In this document: positions 1-7,677 of the stretch, piece after piece
How the letters are laid out: each line of letters begins with the position of its first letter
Numbering within the stretch: position 1 is the stretch's first letter
Assembly (NCBI GenBank): GCA_947166355.1
Contig: CAMVDX010000020.1
Location: 1-41,324, forward strand
DNA from: an uncultured Treponema sp.
GTDB lineage: Bacteria; Spirochaetota; Spirochaetia; Treponematales; Treponemataceae
Length of the DNA stretch: 41,324 bases
Direction: 5' to 3'
Position numbers and translations under genes: made by a program
The notes under the pieces: model-generated
Seen by the model: the letters and a program-made list of their open reading frames with translations, nothing else
Told to the model about the DNA's origin: nothing
Database searches by the model: none

Positions 1-204
1 GATTATTTCAATACCCCGAAGGGTAATGATTTCACATAAACAGTTCAAACCAGCTTAAAATATTTGCTGAATTGATTTACAATCGAACTTCAAGAACTGA
101 AGTTCGCGGGTTGTGTTTTTATGGTAAAAACACTAAAAAATTATTTAGTCAGTTATTTCCTTCCCTGATCTGTCAAAGAGCAGCGCCGCTGTGTTGCGAC
201 GGTG
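1..204 (-). other. Probable leader of an rRNA operon lying off the left edge
   Basis: There is no coding region here. Read on the minus strand, this is the stretch downstream of a strong promoter (211-239) and contains a boxA-like sequence (171-182). It then has three hairpins: 113-133 (9-bp stem, 3-nt loop), 84-106 (9-bp stem, 5-nt loop) and 12-25 (5-bp stem closed by a TTCG tetraloop). Promoter, boxA and structured leader together are typical of bacterial rRNA operons, whose leaders carry antitermination and processing signals. The 16S gene itself is not in the window, so the identity is inferred. A tRNA or other stable-RNA operon is the alternative. Confidence 0.6.
171..182 (-). promoter_or_regulatory. 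boxA-like antitermination sequence
   Basis: The minus strand reads TGCTCTTTGACA, one base from the boxA core TGCTCTTTAACA that NusB/NusE recognise in rRNA leaders. It lies about 25-30 nt downstream of the predicted transcription start of the promoter at 211-239, a normal place for such a site. Confidence 0.6.
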
Positions 205-210
205 AATAAG

Positions 211-239
211 AATATATACCTCTCTCTAAAAAGTGTCAA
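211..239 (-). promoter_or_regulatory. Strong sigma-70 promoter reading leftward
   Basis: On the minus strand a perfect -35 TTGACA (239-234) and a -10 TATATT (216-211) are separated by exactly 17 nt. The predicted start is near position 204. No protein gene begins between here and the left edge, and a boxA-like site follows, so this probably drives an rRNA operon outside the window. Confidence 0.8.
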
Positions 240-240
240 G

Positions 241-305
241 TCCTCATCATCATTTTTTATACGTTTTTTCTTCTTTTTTTGATTTTTTTTCTGCTTTTAT
301 GATAT
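241..305 (-). promoter_or_regulatory. A-tract UP-like element upstream of the promoter
   Basis: Read on the minus strand, four or more runs of 6-8 adenines recur at roughly helical spacing directly upstream of the -35 box at 239. Such tracts match UP elements bound by the RNA polymerase alpha C-terminal domain at rRNA promoters, and they also bend DNA. The call is inferred from composition and position. Confidence 0.5.
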
Positions 306-310
306 AAAAG

Positions 311-439
311 ATTGCCCGGTCTAGCCGGGCAATGACAGTGGGGGGTGTCCGGCAAGAGCTCTGTAAATTACAAGCAGCGGGAAACATTACCCGGGCAATG
401 ACAACCTTGGGGATTCCCGGGCAAGAACTCTGTAAATTA
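311..439. repeat. Short palindromic intergenic repeats
   Basis: A 9-bp inverted repeat with a 5-nt loop (311-319 with 325-333, arm ATTGCCCGG) is followed by two near-identical 20-bp direct repeats at 351-370 and 420-439 that differ at one base. The wording (GGGCAATGAC) is related to the GCAATGAC repeats found elsewhere in the window. No gene is seen. Confidence 0.6.
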
Positions 440-453
440 AAGACATCAGGAAT

Positions 454-479
454 AAAAAAGGCAGGAAATTAATCCTGCC
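454..479 (-). terminator. Rho-independent terminator of the four-repeat protein gene
   Basis: On the minus strand a perfect 7-bp stem (GGCAGGA with TCCTGCC, 6-nt loop, 479-460) is followed immediately by six T residues. It lies 25 nt past the stop codon at 504 and separates that gene from the rRNA-type promoter downstream. Confidence 0.85.
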
Positions 480-503
480 ATAAATTATCCAGATTGAATT
501 GAA

Positions 504-2447
504 TTATTTCTCAAATGCAAATTGCAGATTTACAGTTACATCTGCATCTTCAACAATCTGGAAACTTTTCTTGTATTTAAATTTCTTTCCTTTCTTTATA
601 TCCATTTCTGTGAATACTGGTATATTATCTCTAATCGGAACTGAAGCAATTGGACGAGCCCAGACATAGTCATTTTCTTCATACAGGAAGAATAACATAC
701 CACTGAAATCTTCGGAAACAGAAGAATTATAAGTAACTTCAACAATATCACCTTTTCTTGGTAAATCTCCCTTGAAAAGACTTGTAATATCTACAGCGGA
801 AAGATAATAATGTATGTCAGATGGATTTGTAGTATAGTTAAAATTTCCATCTAAAGTATTAAACTTTAAATCCTTTGCAAGCTTTGATACATCAACTTTA
901 TAAGTTTTTGGTGCACGATGCTTAACTGTATCTGTAGAATCTGTAACACGTGAAAATTTTACATCTGTTGATTTTCCAGCAGCAGGATGATTTTCGAGCT
1001 GCCATGAAGCATCATAAATCATCTGAAGGTTTGTATCAAAAATCGGAAGGTCTTTTACCTGTACAACTGACTTTCCTCTGACAGACTGGCCGGCTTTTAT
1101 ATCTGTAAAATCAAAATAGTCTGGTTTATATGGCTGATTCCATGAATTCTTTTTTGAACAGTCTGCAATCTGGAAAGCAAGATAAGGTAGATCTTCGCTA
1201 AAGGTCATATCATAATTGAAAACAATGAAATCATCTTTCTTAGGCATATCACCTCTGATCAGATGTCTGAATGAAAGTATTTTTCTGTAAGATTTTGCCC
1301 ATTCTGCATCATCCCAATCAATAGTAAATTCAGAACCATAATCACTATCTGAAAGATCAATCGTATAAACCTTCGGTGGATTATTTACTCCAATCTTTTC
1401 GCACATTTCGGCTCTGTCAAAAGAGGCTGTGTCACGCTCGAATGTAATATTTACAGGCTTTCCGATATTAGGAGTTTTACGCCATTCCCTTTCCCACTCT
1501 CCGTCATAATGAAGACGAAGCATAACATCCTCCTTAGGTGCGTTAGCTACAGGGAAAAGAATTTTATAGGAAAACGGAACTCCGGCTTTTATATTTAATA
1601 TTCTGTTATCATAATTTGAAACTATATCCATCCACCAGCCTGCAGCTTCACTGTTGTCTACAGGTTGAACTGACAGTGATTCAATGTCTGTATCAGACAC
1701 TCCTTTTAAATGTAATTCAATAAAATCGCCTTTTCTCGGAAAAACTCCTGCAAAAAGGGCATCATATCTGCCATCTGAATAATAAAGCGTTGCATCCGGC
1801 TCCTTTCTAAAGCTTCTTTTATCCCCAATATCAGAATCACAGATATCAATTACCCATTTTTCCGCAGAAGTCTCTTTAAAGGTATATGAATCTGTAGACT
1901 GATTTACTCTGTCAAAAGACATTTTTGCCTGTTTACTTACTTTTGGCATATTCCCATAGTCACCCCAGCAGAGGTCATATTCACAACGTAAGAAGAACTG
2001 CCCTTTTGCATCTTCCCGTATAAGAATTTCATGATCAATTTCGTAAGGTACACCAGCCTTAATATTTTCTGCAATAGTTTCACACCAAGAAACATTTGTC
2101 CATCCATTTGAATTATCAATAAAAGCTGCCTCAAGATAAGGCAAATCTATATCACTGATAATTTTTCCAGTAATTAAAATTTTGTCACCTTTGCGTGGTA
2201 ATGCAAAGGCTGCATTTGCAATAAAATCAAGATCAAGGCCATATCCTGAATCGCCAGTATTTTCATCATACCAGTATTCAAACTCTCCGTTTGCCCGGTC
2301 AAAGGCATCTGTTAAATCAAGAATCCACACATCTGGTCTTGAAACCTTTGTTGTTTTTGTTTTTGTGTTTTTTGCTGCAAAAGCTGATACAGCACAAAGA
2401 AGAAGTACTGCCGTAAGGCAAATCCTCTTAAAATTTGTTTTTTTCAT
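504..2447 (-). CDS. Secreted protein of four diverged tandem repeats, unknown function
   Basis: This 647-residue protein has a clear signal peptide (residues 1-24, ending near AFAA) and matches no family I recognise. It is built of four diverged units of about 150-165 residues. Each has a PRKGD-type turn (84-88, 237-241, 402-406 as PKKDD, 563-567), then an IKAG motif (129-132, 286-289, 450-453, 617-620 as IKKG). The first three units also have a YDxxW segment near 157-161, 314-318 and 478-482. Alternating hydrophobic and aromatic residues suggest beta sandwiches, possibly ligand- or carbohydrate-binding. The ATG is preceded by GGAG at good spacing, a promoter lies at 2479-2508 and a terminator at 454-479, so it is monocistronic. 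Surface or periplasmic location is inferred. Confidence 0.75.
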   Translation of the reverse strand: MKKTNFKRICLTAVLLLCAVSAFAAKNTKTKTTKVSRPDVWILDLTDAFDRANGEFEYWYDENTGDSGYGLDLDFIANAAFALPRKGDKILITGKIISDIDLPYLEAAFIDNSNGWTNVSWCETIAENIKAGVPYEIDHEILIREDAKGQFFLRCEYDLCWGDYGNMPKVSKQAKMSFDRVNQSTDSYTFKETSAEKWVIDICDSDIGDKRSFRKEPDATLYYSDGRYDALFAGVFPRKGDFIELHLKGVSDTDIESLSVQPVDNSEAAGWWMDIVSNYDNRILNIKAGVPFSYKILFPVANAPKEDVMLRLHYDGEWEREWRKTPNIGKPVNITFERDTASFDRAEMCEKIGVNNPPKVYTIDLSDSDYGSEFTIDWDDAEWAKSYRKILSFRHLIRGDMPKKDDFIVFNYDMTFSEDLPYLAFQIADCSKKNSWNQPYKPDYFDFTDIKAGQSVRGKSVVQVKDLPIFDTNLQMIYDASWQLENHPAAGKSTDVKFSRVTDSTDTVKHRAPKTYKVDVSKLAKDLKFNTLDGNFNYTTNPSDIHYYLSAVDITSLFKGDLPRKGDIVEVTYNSSVSEDFSGMLFFLYEENDYVWARPIASVPIRDNIPVFTEMDIKKGKKFKYKKSFQIVEDADVTVNLQFAFEK

Positions 2448-2478
2448 ATATGTCTCCGTATAAATGAAATAATATTTA

Positions 2479-2508
2479 ATTATCTTAATATAAATAATGT
2501 TTTGTCAA
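2479..2508 (-). promoter_or_regulatory. Promoter of the four-repeat secreted protein
   Basis: On the minus strand TTGACA (2508-2503) and GATAAT (2484-2479) are separated by 18 nt. This places the start about 25 nt upstream of the ATG at 2447. Confidence 0.55.
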
Positions 2509-2540
2509 ATAATATTGTGTTATTCTTTATTAGATTAAAA

Positions 2541-2560
2541 TTGTCGGGCACGCCCGACAA
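2541..2560. repeat. Short palindrome of the GGGC/GCCC repeat type
   Basis: TTGTCGGG and CCCGACAA form a perfect 8-bp stem around a 4-nt loop, extendable by two A-T pairs on each side. Next to it are repeated GCCAGACAAT words. It may act as a weak terminator, but neither strand has a proper T-run. Confidence 0.5.
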
Positions 2561-2595
2561 TTAAAAAAAGGTCAGCCAGACAATGACAAAAAAAA

Positions 2596-2833
2596 GTTAA
2601 GCCAGACAGGGGTTCCGCATTATAAAAGATTTACGTAATCTTGGCGCGAGGGAGCGGGGCGTGGTACAAAAACACTCTTTTTGTGGCTGCCGCGGAAGCG
2701 GCAGGTGTAATAGTTTCTATACCACAAAAAGCGTGTAGCGCATTATTGCGCGGTTTTGTACCACGAAGCCGCGACCGGAAGCCATGTTTTCACAAATTTG
2801 TTTTATAATGCGGAAGCCCTGTTAAGCCAGACA
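2596..2833. repeat. 13-bp direct repeats flanking the foldback element
   Basis: GTTAAGCCAGACA occurs at 2596-2608 and again at 2821-2833, immediately around the 217-bp element. It could be a target-site duplication. The local DNA already contains related GCCAGACAAT words, however, and the repeats slightly overlap the element ends, so a pre-existing repeat is also possible. Confidence 0.45.
2606..2822. mobile_element. 217-bp MITE-like foldback element
   Basis: Terminal inverted repeats of 22 bp (2606-2627 and 2801-2822) differ at one base. Inside, two further arm pairs match: 2660-2671 with 2754-2765 (12 bp, perfect, CGTGGTACAAAA) and 2673-2686 with 2722-2735 (14 bp, one mismatch). Small hairpins sit at 2687-2704 and 2738-2751. 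Most of the element can therefore fold back on itself. There is no coding capacity. A second, inverted copy begins at 41274 and matches 50 of 51 bases before the window ends, so this is a dispersed family. A miniature transposable element needing a transposase in trans is the simplest reading; a structured RNA is the alternative. Confidence 0.7.
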
Positions 2834-2850
2834 ATTAGACGCTGGCGTTG

Positions 2851-2879
2851 TTGATTTTTCTTATACATTGTGATAAATT
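2851..2879 (+). promoter_or_regulatory. Candidate promoter for the PUR-domain gene
   Basis: TTGATT and TAAATT are spaced by 17 nt. They would give a 5' leader of about 115 nt containing a small hairpin (ACCGCA/TGCGGT near 2887) and another (CCCGT/ACGGG near 2973) before the start codon at 3002. The match is moderate only. Confidence 0.35.
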
Positions 2880-3001
2880 ACTAAAAACCGCAATGAATGC
2901 GGTACAGTTCATAAAATTACAAGGGAAGGTTCTTTGCGTTATTTTTTTAAGGGCTCTCCCTCAATATTATAGCCCGTACAACGGGAACAAGGAGTTTTAT
3001 T

Positions 3002-3424
3002 ATGGGAGCACGTGGAGAACTTTTTACTACTCAAATTTATCTTGATAATCGTTCGTATTTTTTCAATGTAAAAGAAAACCGCACTGGTGATGTATTTCTG
3101 CAGATTGTAGAAAGCAAGAATCGCGATGGTGTTGAAGCAGACCGCCATCAGATTGCAATTTTTGCAGAGGATATGCAGAAATTCCTTCAGGGACTTGAAA
3201 AATCTCTGGACTATGTTGAGAAGGACAGAAAACAGCGTCAGAAGGCAGCTAAAGAAAAACGTGCTGAAAAAGATGCTAAATATGGTGCAGGGGCAAAGAA
3301 AGTTTACCGCATAAAGGGCGATAAAGCTGATAAGTCAGAAAAGCGCGCCGACGACGGAATCAAACGCACCGGTAAAGTAATTCACATCGTTTCAAAAAAG
3401 GATGTTGATTCTTCAGATAACTAA
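3002..3424 (+). CDS. PUR-domain nucleic-acid-binding protein (DUF3276)
   Basis: This 140-residue protein has the N-terminal pattern of the PUR-alpha-like DUF3276 family: GELFTTQIYLDNRSYFFNVKENRTGD, broken here only by the alternating strands of the fold, then a helix ending near residue 70. The remaining half is strongly basic and acidic (many K, R, D, E) and probably disordered. The Borrelia member BpuR binds DNA and RNA and acts as a regulator, so a nucleic-acid-binding regulatory role is likely. The start is fixed by AAGGAG 7 nt upstream. The gene stands alone on the plus strand, followed by a hairpin at 3442-3493. Confidence 0.8.
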   Translation: MGARGELFTTQIYLDNRSYFFNVKENRTGDVFLQIVESKNRDGVEADRHQIAIFAEDMQKFLQGLEKSLDYVEKDRKQRQKAAKEKRAEKDAKYGAGAKKVYRIKGDKADKSEKRADDGIKRTGKVIHIVSKKDVDSSDN

Positions 3425-3441
3425 CATGAGAAAATGCGGAG

Positions 3442-3493
3442 TCTGAAAAGAATCTTGCGTAGCGTCATTCCAGCGATGCAAGTCATTTTCAGA
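3442..3493. repeat. Imperfect hairpin between PUR and MATE genes
   Basis: TCTGAAAA (3442-3449) pairs with TTTTCAGA (3486-3493), and inside it CTTGC (3454-3458) pairs with GCAAG (3478-3482). The interior GCGTCATTCCAGCGATGC resembles the GCAATGAC repeats of the region. It could attenuate transcription between the two genes, but no T-run follows. Confidence 0.4.
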
Positions 3494-3519
3494 TGGGAGC
3501 ATTTTCAGATTTTCAATAA

Positions 3520-4866
3520 ATGACACAAGAAGCAAAATCATTTTACAAAGACCTTCGGAATGTTGTACAGCCGATGGCCATTCAAAACCTTATATCCTCA
3601 GCCGTAAACTCTGCGGACGTAATTATGCTGGGCTACATAGGACAGACTGCCATTGCGGCCTCTTCGCTTGCAGGCAATGTAGCATTTATTCTTTTTATGG
3701 TTTCTACAGGACTTTCTTCGGGGCTCGTAATGCTTGGTGCCCAGTACTGGGGAAAAAAGGATACCGAATCCATCAAAACTCTGCTTGGAATAGGACTTAG
3801 AATCTGCTGTACCGTTGAGATTATTGTAGCTCTTATAGCCGCAGTTTATCCGCGGATTTTAATGCTGATTTTTACAACAGATGAAGCTCTTATTACGGAA
3901 GGCTGTAAGTACCTCAGAGCCGCAAGTTTTTCTTATGTCTGTCTTTCTTTTTCTCAGATGTTCCAGGCAGGTTTTAAGAGTATTGAACGTGTAAAAATCG
4001 TAACCATTACTTCTACTATCAGCTTGTTTTTGAACATCGGCTTAAATGCAGTTTTTATCTTTGGGCTTTTTGGAATTCCGAAAATGGGAATTACAGGTGT
4101 TGGAATTGCAACTTCAATTGCACGATTTATTGAAATGTTAATCTGTTTTATTTATGCCGGAAGACAAACCGACGTAAAATTTTCTGTTGCCTGTGTTTTC
4201 CGCCGCAACAAGCTGCTTACAAAGGACTTTATCCGCTATTCAATGCCTGCCGTAGGAAACGAGCTTGTCTGGGGTTCCGCCTTTGCTATGTATTCCGTAA
4301 TTATGGGACATCTTGGTGAAGATATAGTTGCGGCTAACTCTGTTGTAAATACAGTGCGTCAGTTAGGTTCTGTTTTGTGTTTTGGCATGGCATACGGTGG
4401 TGCAATTGTTGTAGGTAAATATATGGGTGCCGGTGATATGGCAGTTGCAGAACGAAATGCAAGCCGACTCGCCAGAGTTACAATTCTGTCAGGAGTACTT
4501 GGTGCAGTTCTTTTAATCTGTCTGTATCCGGTGCTTCCATATATAGCTGATTTGAATGAGACAGCCGCACATTACAGAAACATTCTTCTGTTTATAAATG
4601 CATATTCACTGATTGGAGCTTCTATAAATACAGTTTTGATTTGTGGCATTTTCAGAGCAGGAGGAGATTCCAAATTCGGCTTTATTGCAGATACAATCAA
4701 CATGTGGTGTGTTTCTGTTCCGCTTGGACTTCTTGCAGCCTTCGTATTCAAGCTGCCTCCGCTTTGGGTATATTTTATTCTCTTCCTTGATGAGTTTGAA
4801 AAGATGCCGTTCGTTATACGCCACTATTTTAAGAAAGGCTGGCTTAGAAATATTACACGTGATTAA
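3520..4866 (+). CDS. MATE-family multidrug or metabolite efflux protein
   Basis: The 448-residue product is an integral membrane protein with about twelve hydrophobic segments arranged in two similar halves. It carries the typical N-terminal run of the MATE family (VVQPMAIQNLISSAVNSAD, residues about 14-32) and the mid-protein RYSMPAVGNELVWG region that begins the second half. Members exchange cations (Na+ or H+) for drugs or metabolites across the inner membrane. No good ribosome-binding site lies near the ATG (a GGGAG is about 20 nt upstream), so translation may be weak or coupled. A palindromic repeat at 4871-4915 separates it from the convergent RNase HII gene. The substrate cannot be predicted. 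Confidence 0.85.
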   Translation: MTQEAKSFYKDLRNVVQPMAIQNLISSAVNSADVIMLGYIGQTAIAASSLAGNVAFILFMVSTGLSSGLVMLGAQYWGKKDTESIKTLLGIGLRICCTVEIIVALIAAVYPRILMLIFTTDEALITEGCKYLRAASFSYVCLSFSQMFQAGFKSIERVKIVTITSTISLFLNIGLNAVFIFGLFGIPKMGITGVGIATSIARFIEMLICFIYAGRQTDVKFSVACVFRRNKLLTKDFIRYSMPAVGNELVWGSAFAMYSVIMGHLGEDIVAANSVVNTVRQLGSVLCFGMAYGGAIVVGKYMGAGDMAVAERNASRLARVTILSGVLGAVLLICLYPVLPYIADLNETAAHYRNILLFINAYSLIGASINTVLICGIFRAGGDSKFGFIADTINMWCVSVPLGLLAAFVFKLPPLWVYFILFLDEFEKMPFVIRHYFKKGWLRNITRD

Positions 4867-4870
4867 TGAA

Positions 4871-4915
4871 TTGCCACGTCGCTCGCTTTGCTCGCTCCTC
4901 GCAATGACGTGGCAA
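4871..4915. repeat. Palindromic repeat between convergent genes
   Basis: TTGCCACGTC (4871-4880) and GACGTGGCAA (4906-4915) form a perfect 10-bp stem around a CTCGCAATGAC-type interior. It sits between the MATE stop (4866) and the RNase HII stop (4923). It may serve as a bidirectional terminator or transcript end stabiliser. Confidence 0.7.
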
Positions 4916-4922
4916 GCAATAA

Positions 4923-5531
4923 TTAATATTTAAACGATAATCTCTGAATCGGGGAAGGTCCCAGGCGACGACAGACCTCGCGGTGCGCTTTTGTCGGATA
5001 CCCTTTATGTTTTGCGTATCCGTATTCGGGATACTTTTTATCCATTTCTAACATTAAACGGTCGCGGCAGGTTTTAGCAAGAATGCTTGCGGCCATAACG
5101 CACGGATATTTTCCGTCTGCTTTTGGTTCACAGCGGCATTTGATTGGGACCTCGGGGCATCGGGTGCCGTCGGTAATCCCCTTAAGAGTTATCTGACTTA
5201 AATCATCAAGCCCCATCCCCCTGCACCACTCCGGCATTTTTTTTTGGAGCTCTTCAAAGGCATTTTTCATTGCAAGCATGCTTGCTTCAAGAATGTTTAT
5301 TTTATCTATTGTTTTATGATCTACCAGTGCAATTCCCCAGCAGGCTTTTTCTTTAATAATGATTTCTGCAGCAAGCCGTTTTTTTTCAGAAAGCTTTTTT
5401 GAATCATTAAGAATTTCAACGGGAAAATCAGGCGGGAGAATTACGGCAGCGGCACAGACAGGACCTGCAAGAGGACCTCTGCCCGCTTCATCAAAACCTA
5501 TGTCCAGAATCAGAGAATTAGCCGAACTCAC
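4923..5531 (-). CDS. rnhB: Ribonuclease HII
   Basis: This 202-residue enzyme cleaves the RNA strand of RNA-DNA hybrids and removes misincorporated ribonucleotides. The family signature is present: GFDEAGRGPLAGPV (residues about 12-25, with the metal-binding D and E), DSKKLSEKKR (about 43-52), the MAASILAK segment and the C-terminal GYPTKAHREVCRRLGPSP stretch. The start is a GTG placed directly after the TAA of the upstream gene with no gap and in the same frame. An AGGGG about 6 nt upstream of that GTG supports it, and no ATG is available. It is the last gene of a three-gene operon after the phosphoribosyltransferase and the beta-helix protein. Confidence 0.95.
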   Translation of the reverse strand: MSSANSLILDIGFDEAGRGPLAGPVCAAAVILPPDFPVEILNDSKKLSEKKRLAAEIIIKEKACWGIALVDHKTIDKINILEASMLAMKNAFEELQKKMPEWCRGMGLDDLSQITLKGITDGTRCPEVPIKCRCEPKADGKYPCVMAASILAKTCRDRLMLEMDKKYPEYGYAKHKGYPTKAHREVCRRLGPSPIQRLSFKY

Positions 5532-7649
5532 TTAAAACCCCTGAATTGAATTATTCTCATCTGTCAGCTTTGTAGCCTTATTTACATAAATCGGTTGAAT
5601 CAGATTGTTTTTATTTGAAAGTCGGGCCTTAAAAATATTTTCCTTAAAGGATGCTGTAACACCAAAAAGCTCAGCAATACGACCGGAAACGCCGCTTACA
5701 AAAAATTCGTTTTTATAAGCAGAAATATTTCCGCCGTCGGCAGATATAACTACACTAGTTTCTGCATTTGTACTGAAAGAAGAATTACGTACAGTCAGAC
5801 GTGATTTTACAGAAGAAATAAATGATGCATAAGTAACAGCAGTTGCAGAAACCATAGTATCAGAAATATTTATGATTGCATTATATGCATCTATTACAGT
5901 ACCATTTCTGGCAAAGTCTACTCCTATTACACAATCTTTCATTGTAAGAACAGAATTTTCAAGCTTAATAAGAGGAACAATAGATTTTACACTGTTGTTT
6001 GAAATATTATGAATGCGTACTCCAGAAATCTCAAAGGTAGAAGCTTTTATTACAAGAGAACCTGACGGTCCGAAAGAGAGTCTTGCATCACCCCCATCTA
6101 TAATTTCAAAATTTGCCTGAACCGGATAAGATTCATTTATCTGAAGTTCACCTTTTACACTTAATTTAACAACACGCTGTTTTGTAAGAGCTTCTGCAAG
6201 CTGACTAAAGTCTGTAAACGGATGCGCTGATGTACCATCCGCAGAAGCCGCATCTGCCGACGCATCAAAATAATAATTTGACTGATCTATTACAACAGAA
6301 TACTCTATCGGACTGCTTTGTTTTTCATCAGTTTTTGAATAAGCAGAAATCTTATAAAAAACAGGATTTAAACCATTTTGTCCCCATCTAAGAGAAAAGC
6401 TTTCACCCTTTACTTTTTTGTAATTGCCAAGAGGTACATTCTTAAACATTTCATCATCTGATGAATAAGAAAGTTCAGATTCATTTAAGGTAAGAGGTTC
6501 GCTTAATGCAACATATAAATCTGCTCCATGCTCGCCTGTAATTTTTAACTCAACACTGTCACGCGAAACAAAGCCTTCGGCATTTGTTTTTATAACAGGA
6601 ATCTGAGGCGGACGGCGGTTTATATTATATGAAAAAGAAATCTTTCCCTGATAAACAGAATTGGAAAAGACTCCAAGAGTAATGTCACCCGAAACCTGTT
6701 CACCGTAAAAAGCGTCTACACCAACTCTTGTAAAGAGCTCGGAGTAAGAACCGTCAATTTCATTCATTATGCCAAGCGCATAAGAATCATCACCTCGAAG
6801 ATAATAAACAAGACTACCGTCATCATTTTCTTCACGTACAACTTCCGGCTTTGGAGGTAAAACAAAAAACTCAACAGGATTTCCAGAATCATACTCAAGC
6901 GGCTGCCATGAAATCATATGACTTACAGAACGGTCTATATGACGCGGCTCTGTCGGAAGAGACCAGTATTCAGAATCAATTTTATAAATTAATTTATCGT
7001 CAGTAAAAGAAATAGATTCCCAGTCTGAAATTTCAAACGGAACATCACGGCGACTGAAAACACCTGCCGACTGAGGATAAGTCTTAATTATAAAACGATA
7101 TTTTACGTTACGTGTTTTATCAAAAACTGTACACGGAACAAAACGCGAAATTACACTTGAAGTAGAAAGACGAATTGTACGGGCCGGAATATAATTTTCA
7201 TTCTGATTATTCTTTGGAGGGAGGCCGAGATAAAAGGAGAACGCAGACGGAATTACAAGCTCACTTCCCGCACTGTAATTGAGAATTCCGCCTTCAAAAA
7301 AAGTCTGTACAAAATTTTTATAATCAGTTTTAGCAGCGTCATCCGGCTGAACTGTGAAAACTACAGAAGTATTTTCTTTTTTTCCACCGGCAGTAATGCG
7401 TGTAACTATTACATTTACTTCACCAGTAACATCAAGAAGAACAGGACCATCATAAGCAAAACCAAAGGTCTCAGGATCTGTACCATCAATAGAATAGAAA
7501 AAATCACCACCTTCAGAATTATCAATTACAAGCATCTGCCTGTTTGCCCAGACACCTTCTACAGGACTGAGCAAATTTATTTCACCGGTCAGCGGAAATG
7601 CAAGCAGAGCAAAAATTAAAATAAAAACTGAAAGAAACTTTTTCGTCAT
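5532..7649 (-). CDS. Secreted protein with chitobiase-type domain and beta-helix
   Basis: The 705-residue product begins with a signal peptide (about residues 1-22). Residues about 30-105 resemble the chitobiase/hexosaminidase C-terminal (CHB_HEX_C) fold, including the FYSIDGTDPET motif common in such domains. The middle has further Ig-like segments. From about residue 460 to the end there is a pattern of short hydrophobic strands with N-rich turns typical of a right-handed parallel beta-helix. No enzyme active site is recognised, so adhesion or glycan binding at the cell surface is an inference. AAGGATAG precedes the ATG. It starts 28 nt after the phosphoribosyltransferase stop and abuts RNase HII, so the three are probably co-transcribed. 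Confidence 0.7.
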   Translation of the reverse strand: MTKKFLSVFILIFALLAFPLTGEINLLSPVEGVWANRQMLVIDNSEGGDFFYSIDGTDPETFGFAYDGPVLLDVTGEVNVIVTRITAGGKKENTSVVFTVQPDDAAKTDYKNFVQTFFEGGILNYSAGSELVIPSAFSFYLGLPPKNNQNENYIPARTIRLSTSSVISRFVPCTVFDKTRNVKYRFIIKTYPQSAGVFSRRDVPFEISDWESISFTDDKLIYKIDSEYWSLPTEPRHIDRSVSHMISWQPLEYDSGNPVEFFVLPPKPEVVREENDDGSLVYYLRGDDSYALGIMNEIDGSYSELFTRVGVDAFYGEQVSGDITLGVFSNSVYQGKISFSYNINRRPPQIPVIKTNAEGFVSRDSVELKITGEHGADLYVALSEPLTLNESELSYSSDDEMFKNVPLGNYKKVKGESFSLRWGQNGLNPVFYKISAYSKTDEKQSSPIEYSVVIDQSNYYFDASADAASADGTSAHPFTDFSQLAEALTKQRVVKLSVKGELQINESYPVQANFEIIDGGDARLSFGPSGSLVIKASTFEISGVRIHNISNNSVKSIVPLIKLENSVLTMKDCVIGVDFARNGTVIDAYNAIINISDTMVSATAVTYASFISSVKSRLTVRNSSFSTNAETSVVISADGGNISAYKNEFFVSGVSGRIAELFGVTASFKENIFKARLSNKNNLIQPIYVNKATKLTDENNSIQGF

Positions 7650-7677
7650 ATTCTATCCTTTTTATTGCAGACCTTAA

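Noticed and set aside
2541..2560. Rho-independent terminator
   Set aside because: The stem is perfect, but no convincing T-run follows on either strand, and no gene ends just before it.
2606..2822. tRNA or known small RNA gene
   Set aside because: The structure is a nested palindrome with terminal inverted repeats and lacks cloverleaf invariants. It also recurs in inverted orientation at the right edge.
2848..3045. Small plus-strand open frame before the PUR gene
   Set aside because: No ribosome-binding site, no recognisable protein, overlaps the real start at 3002 and the structured leader.
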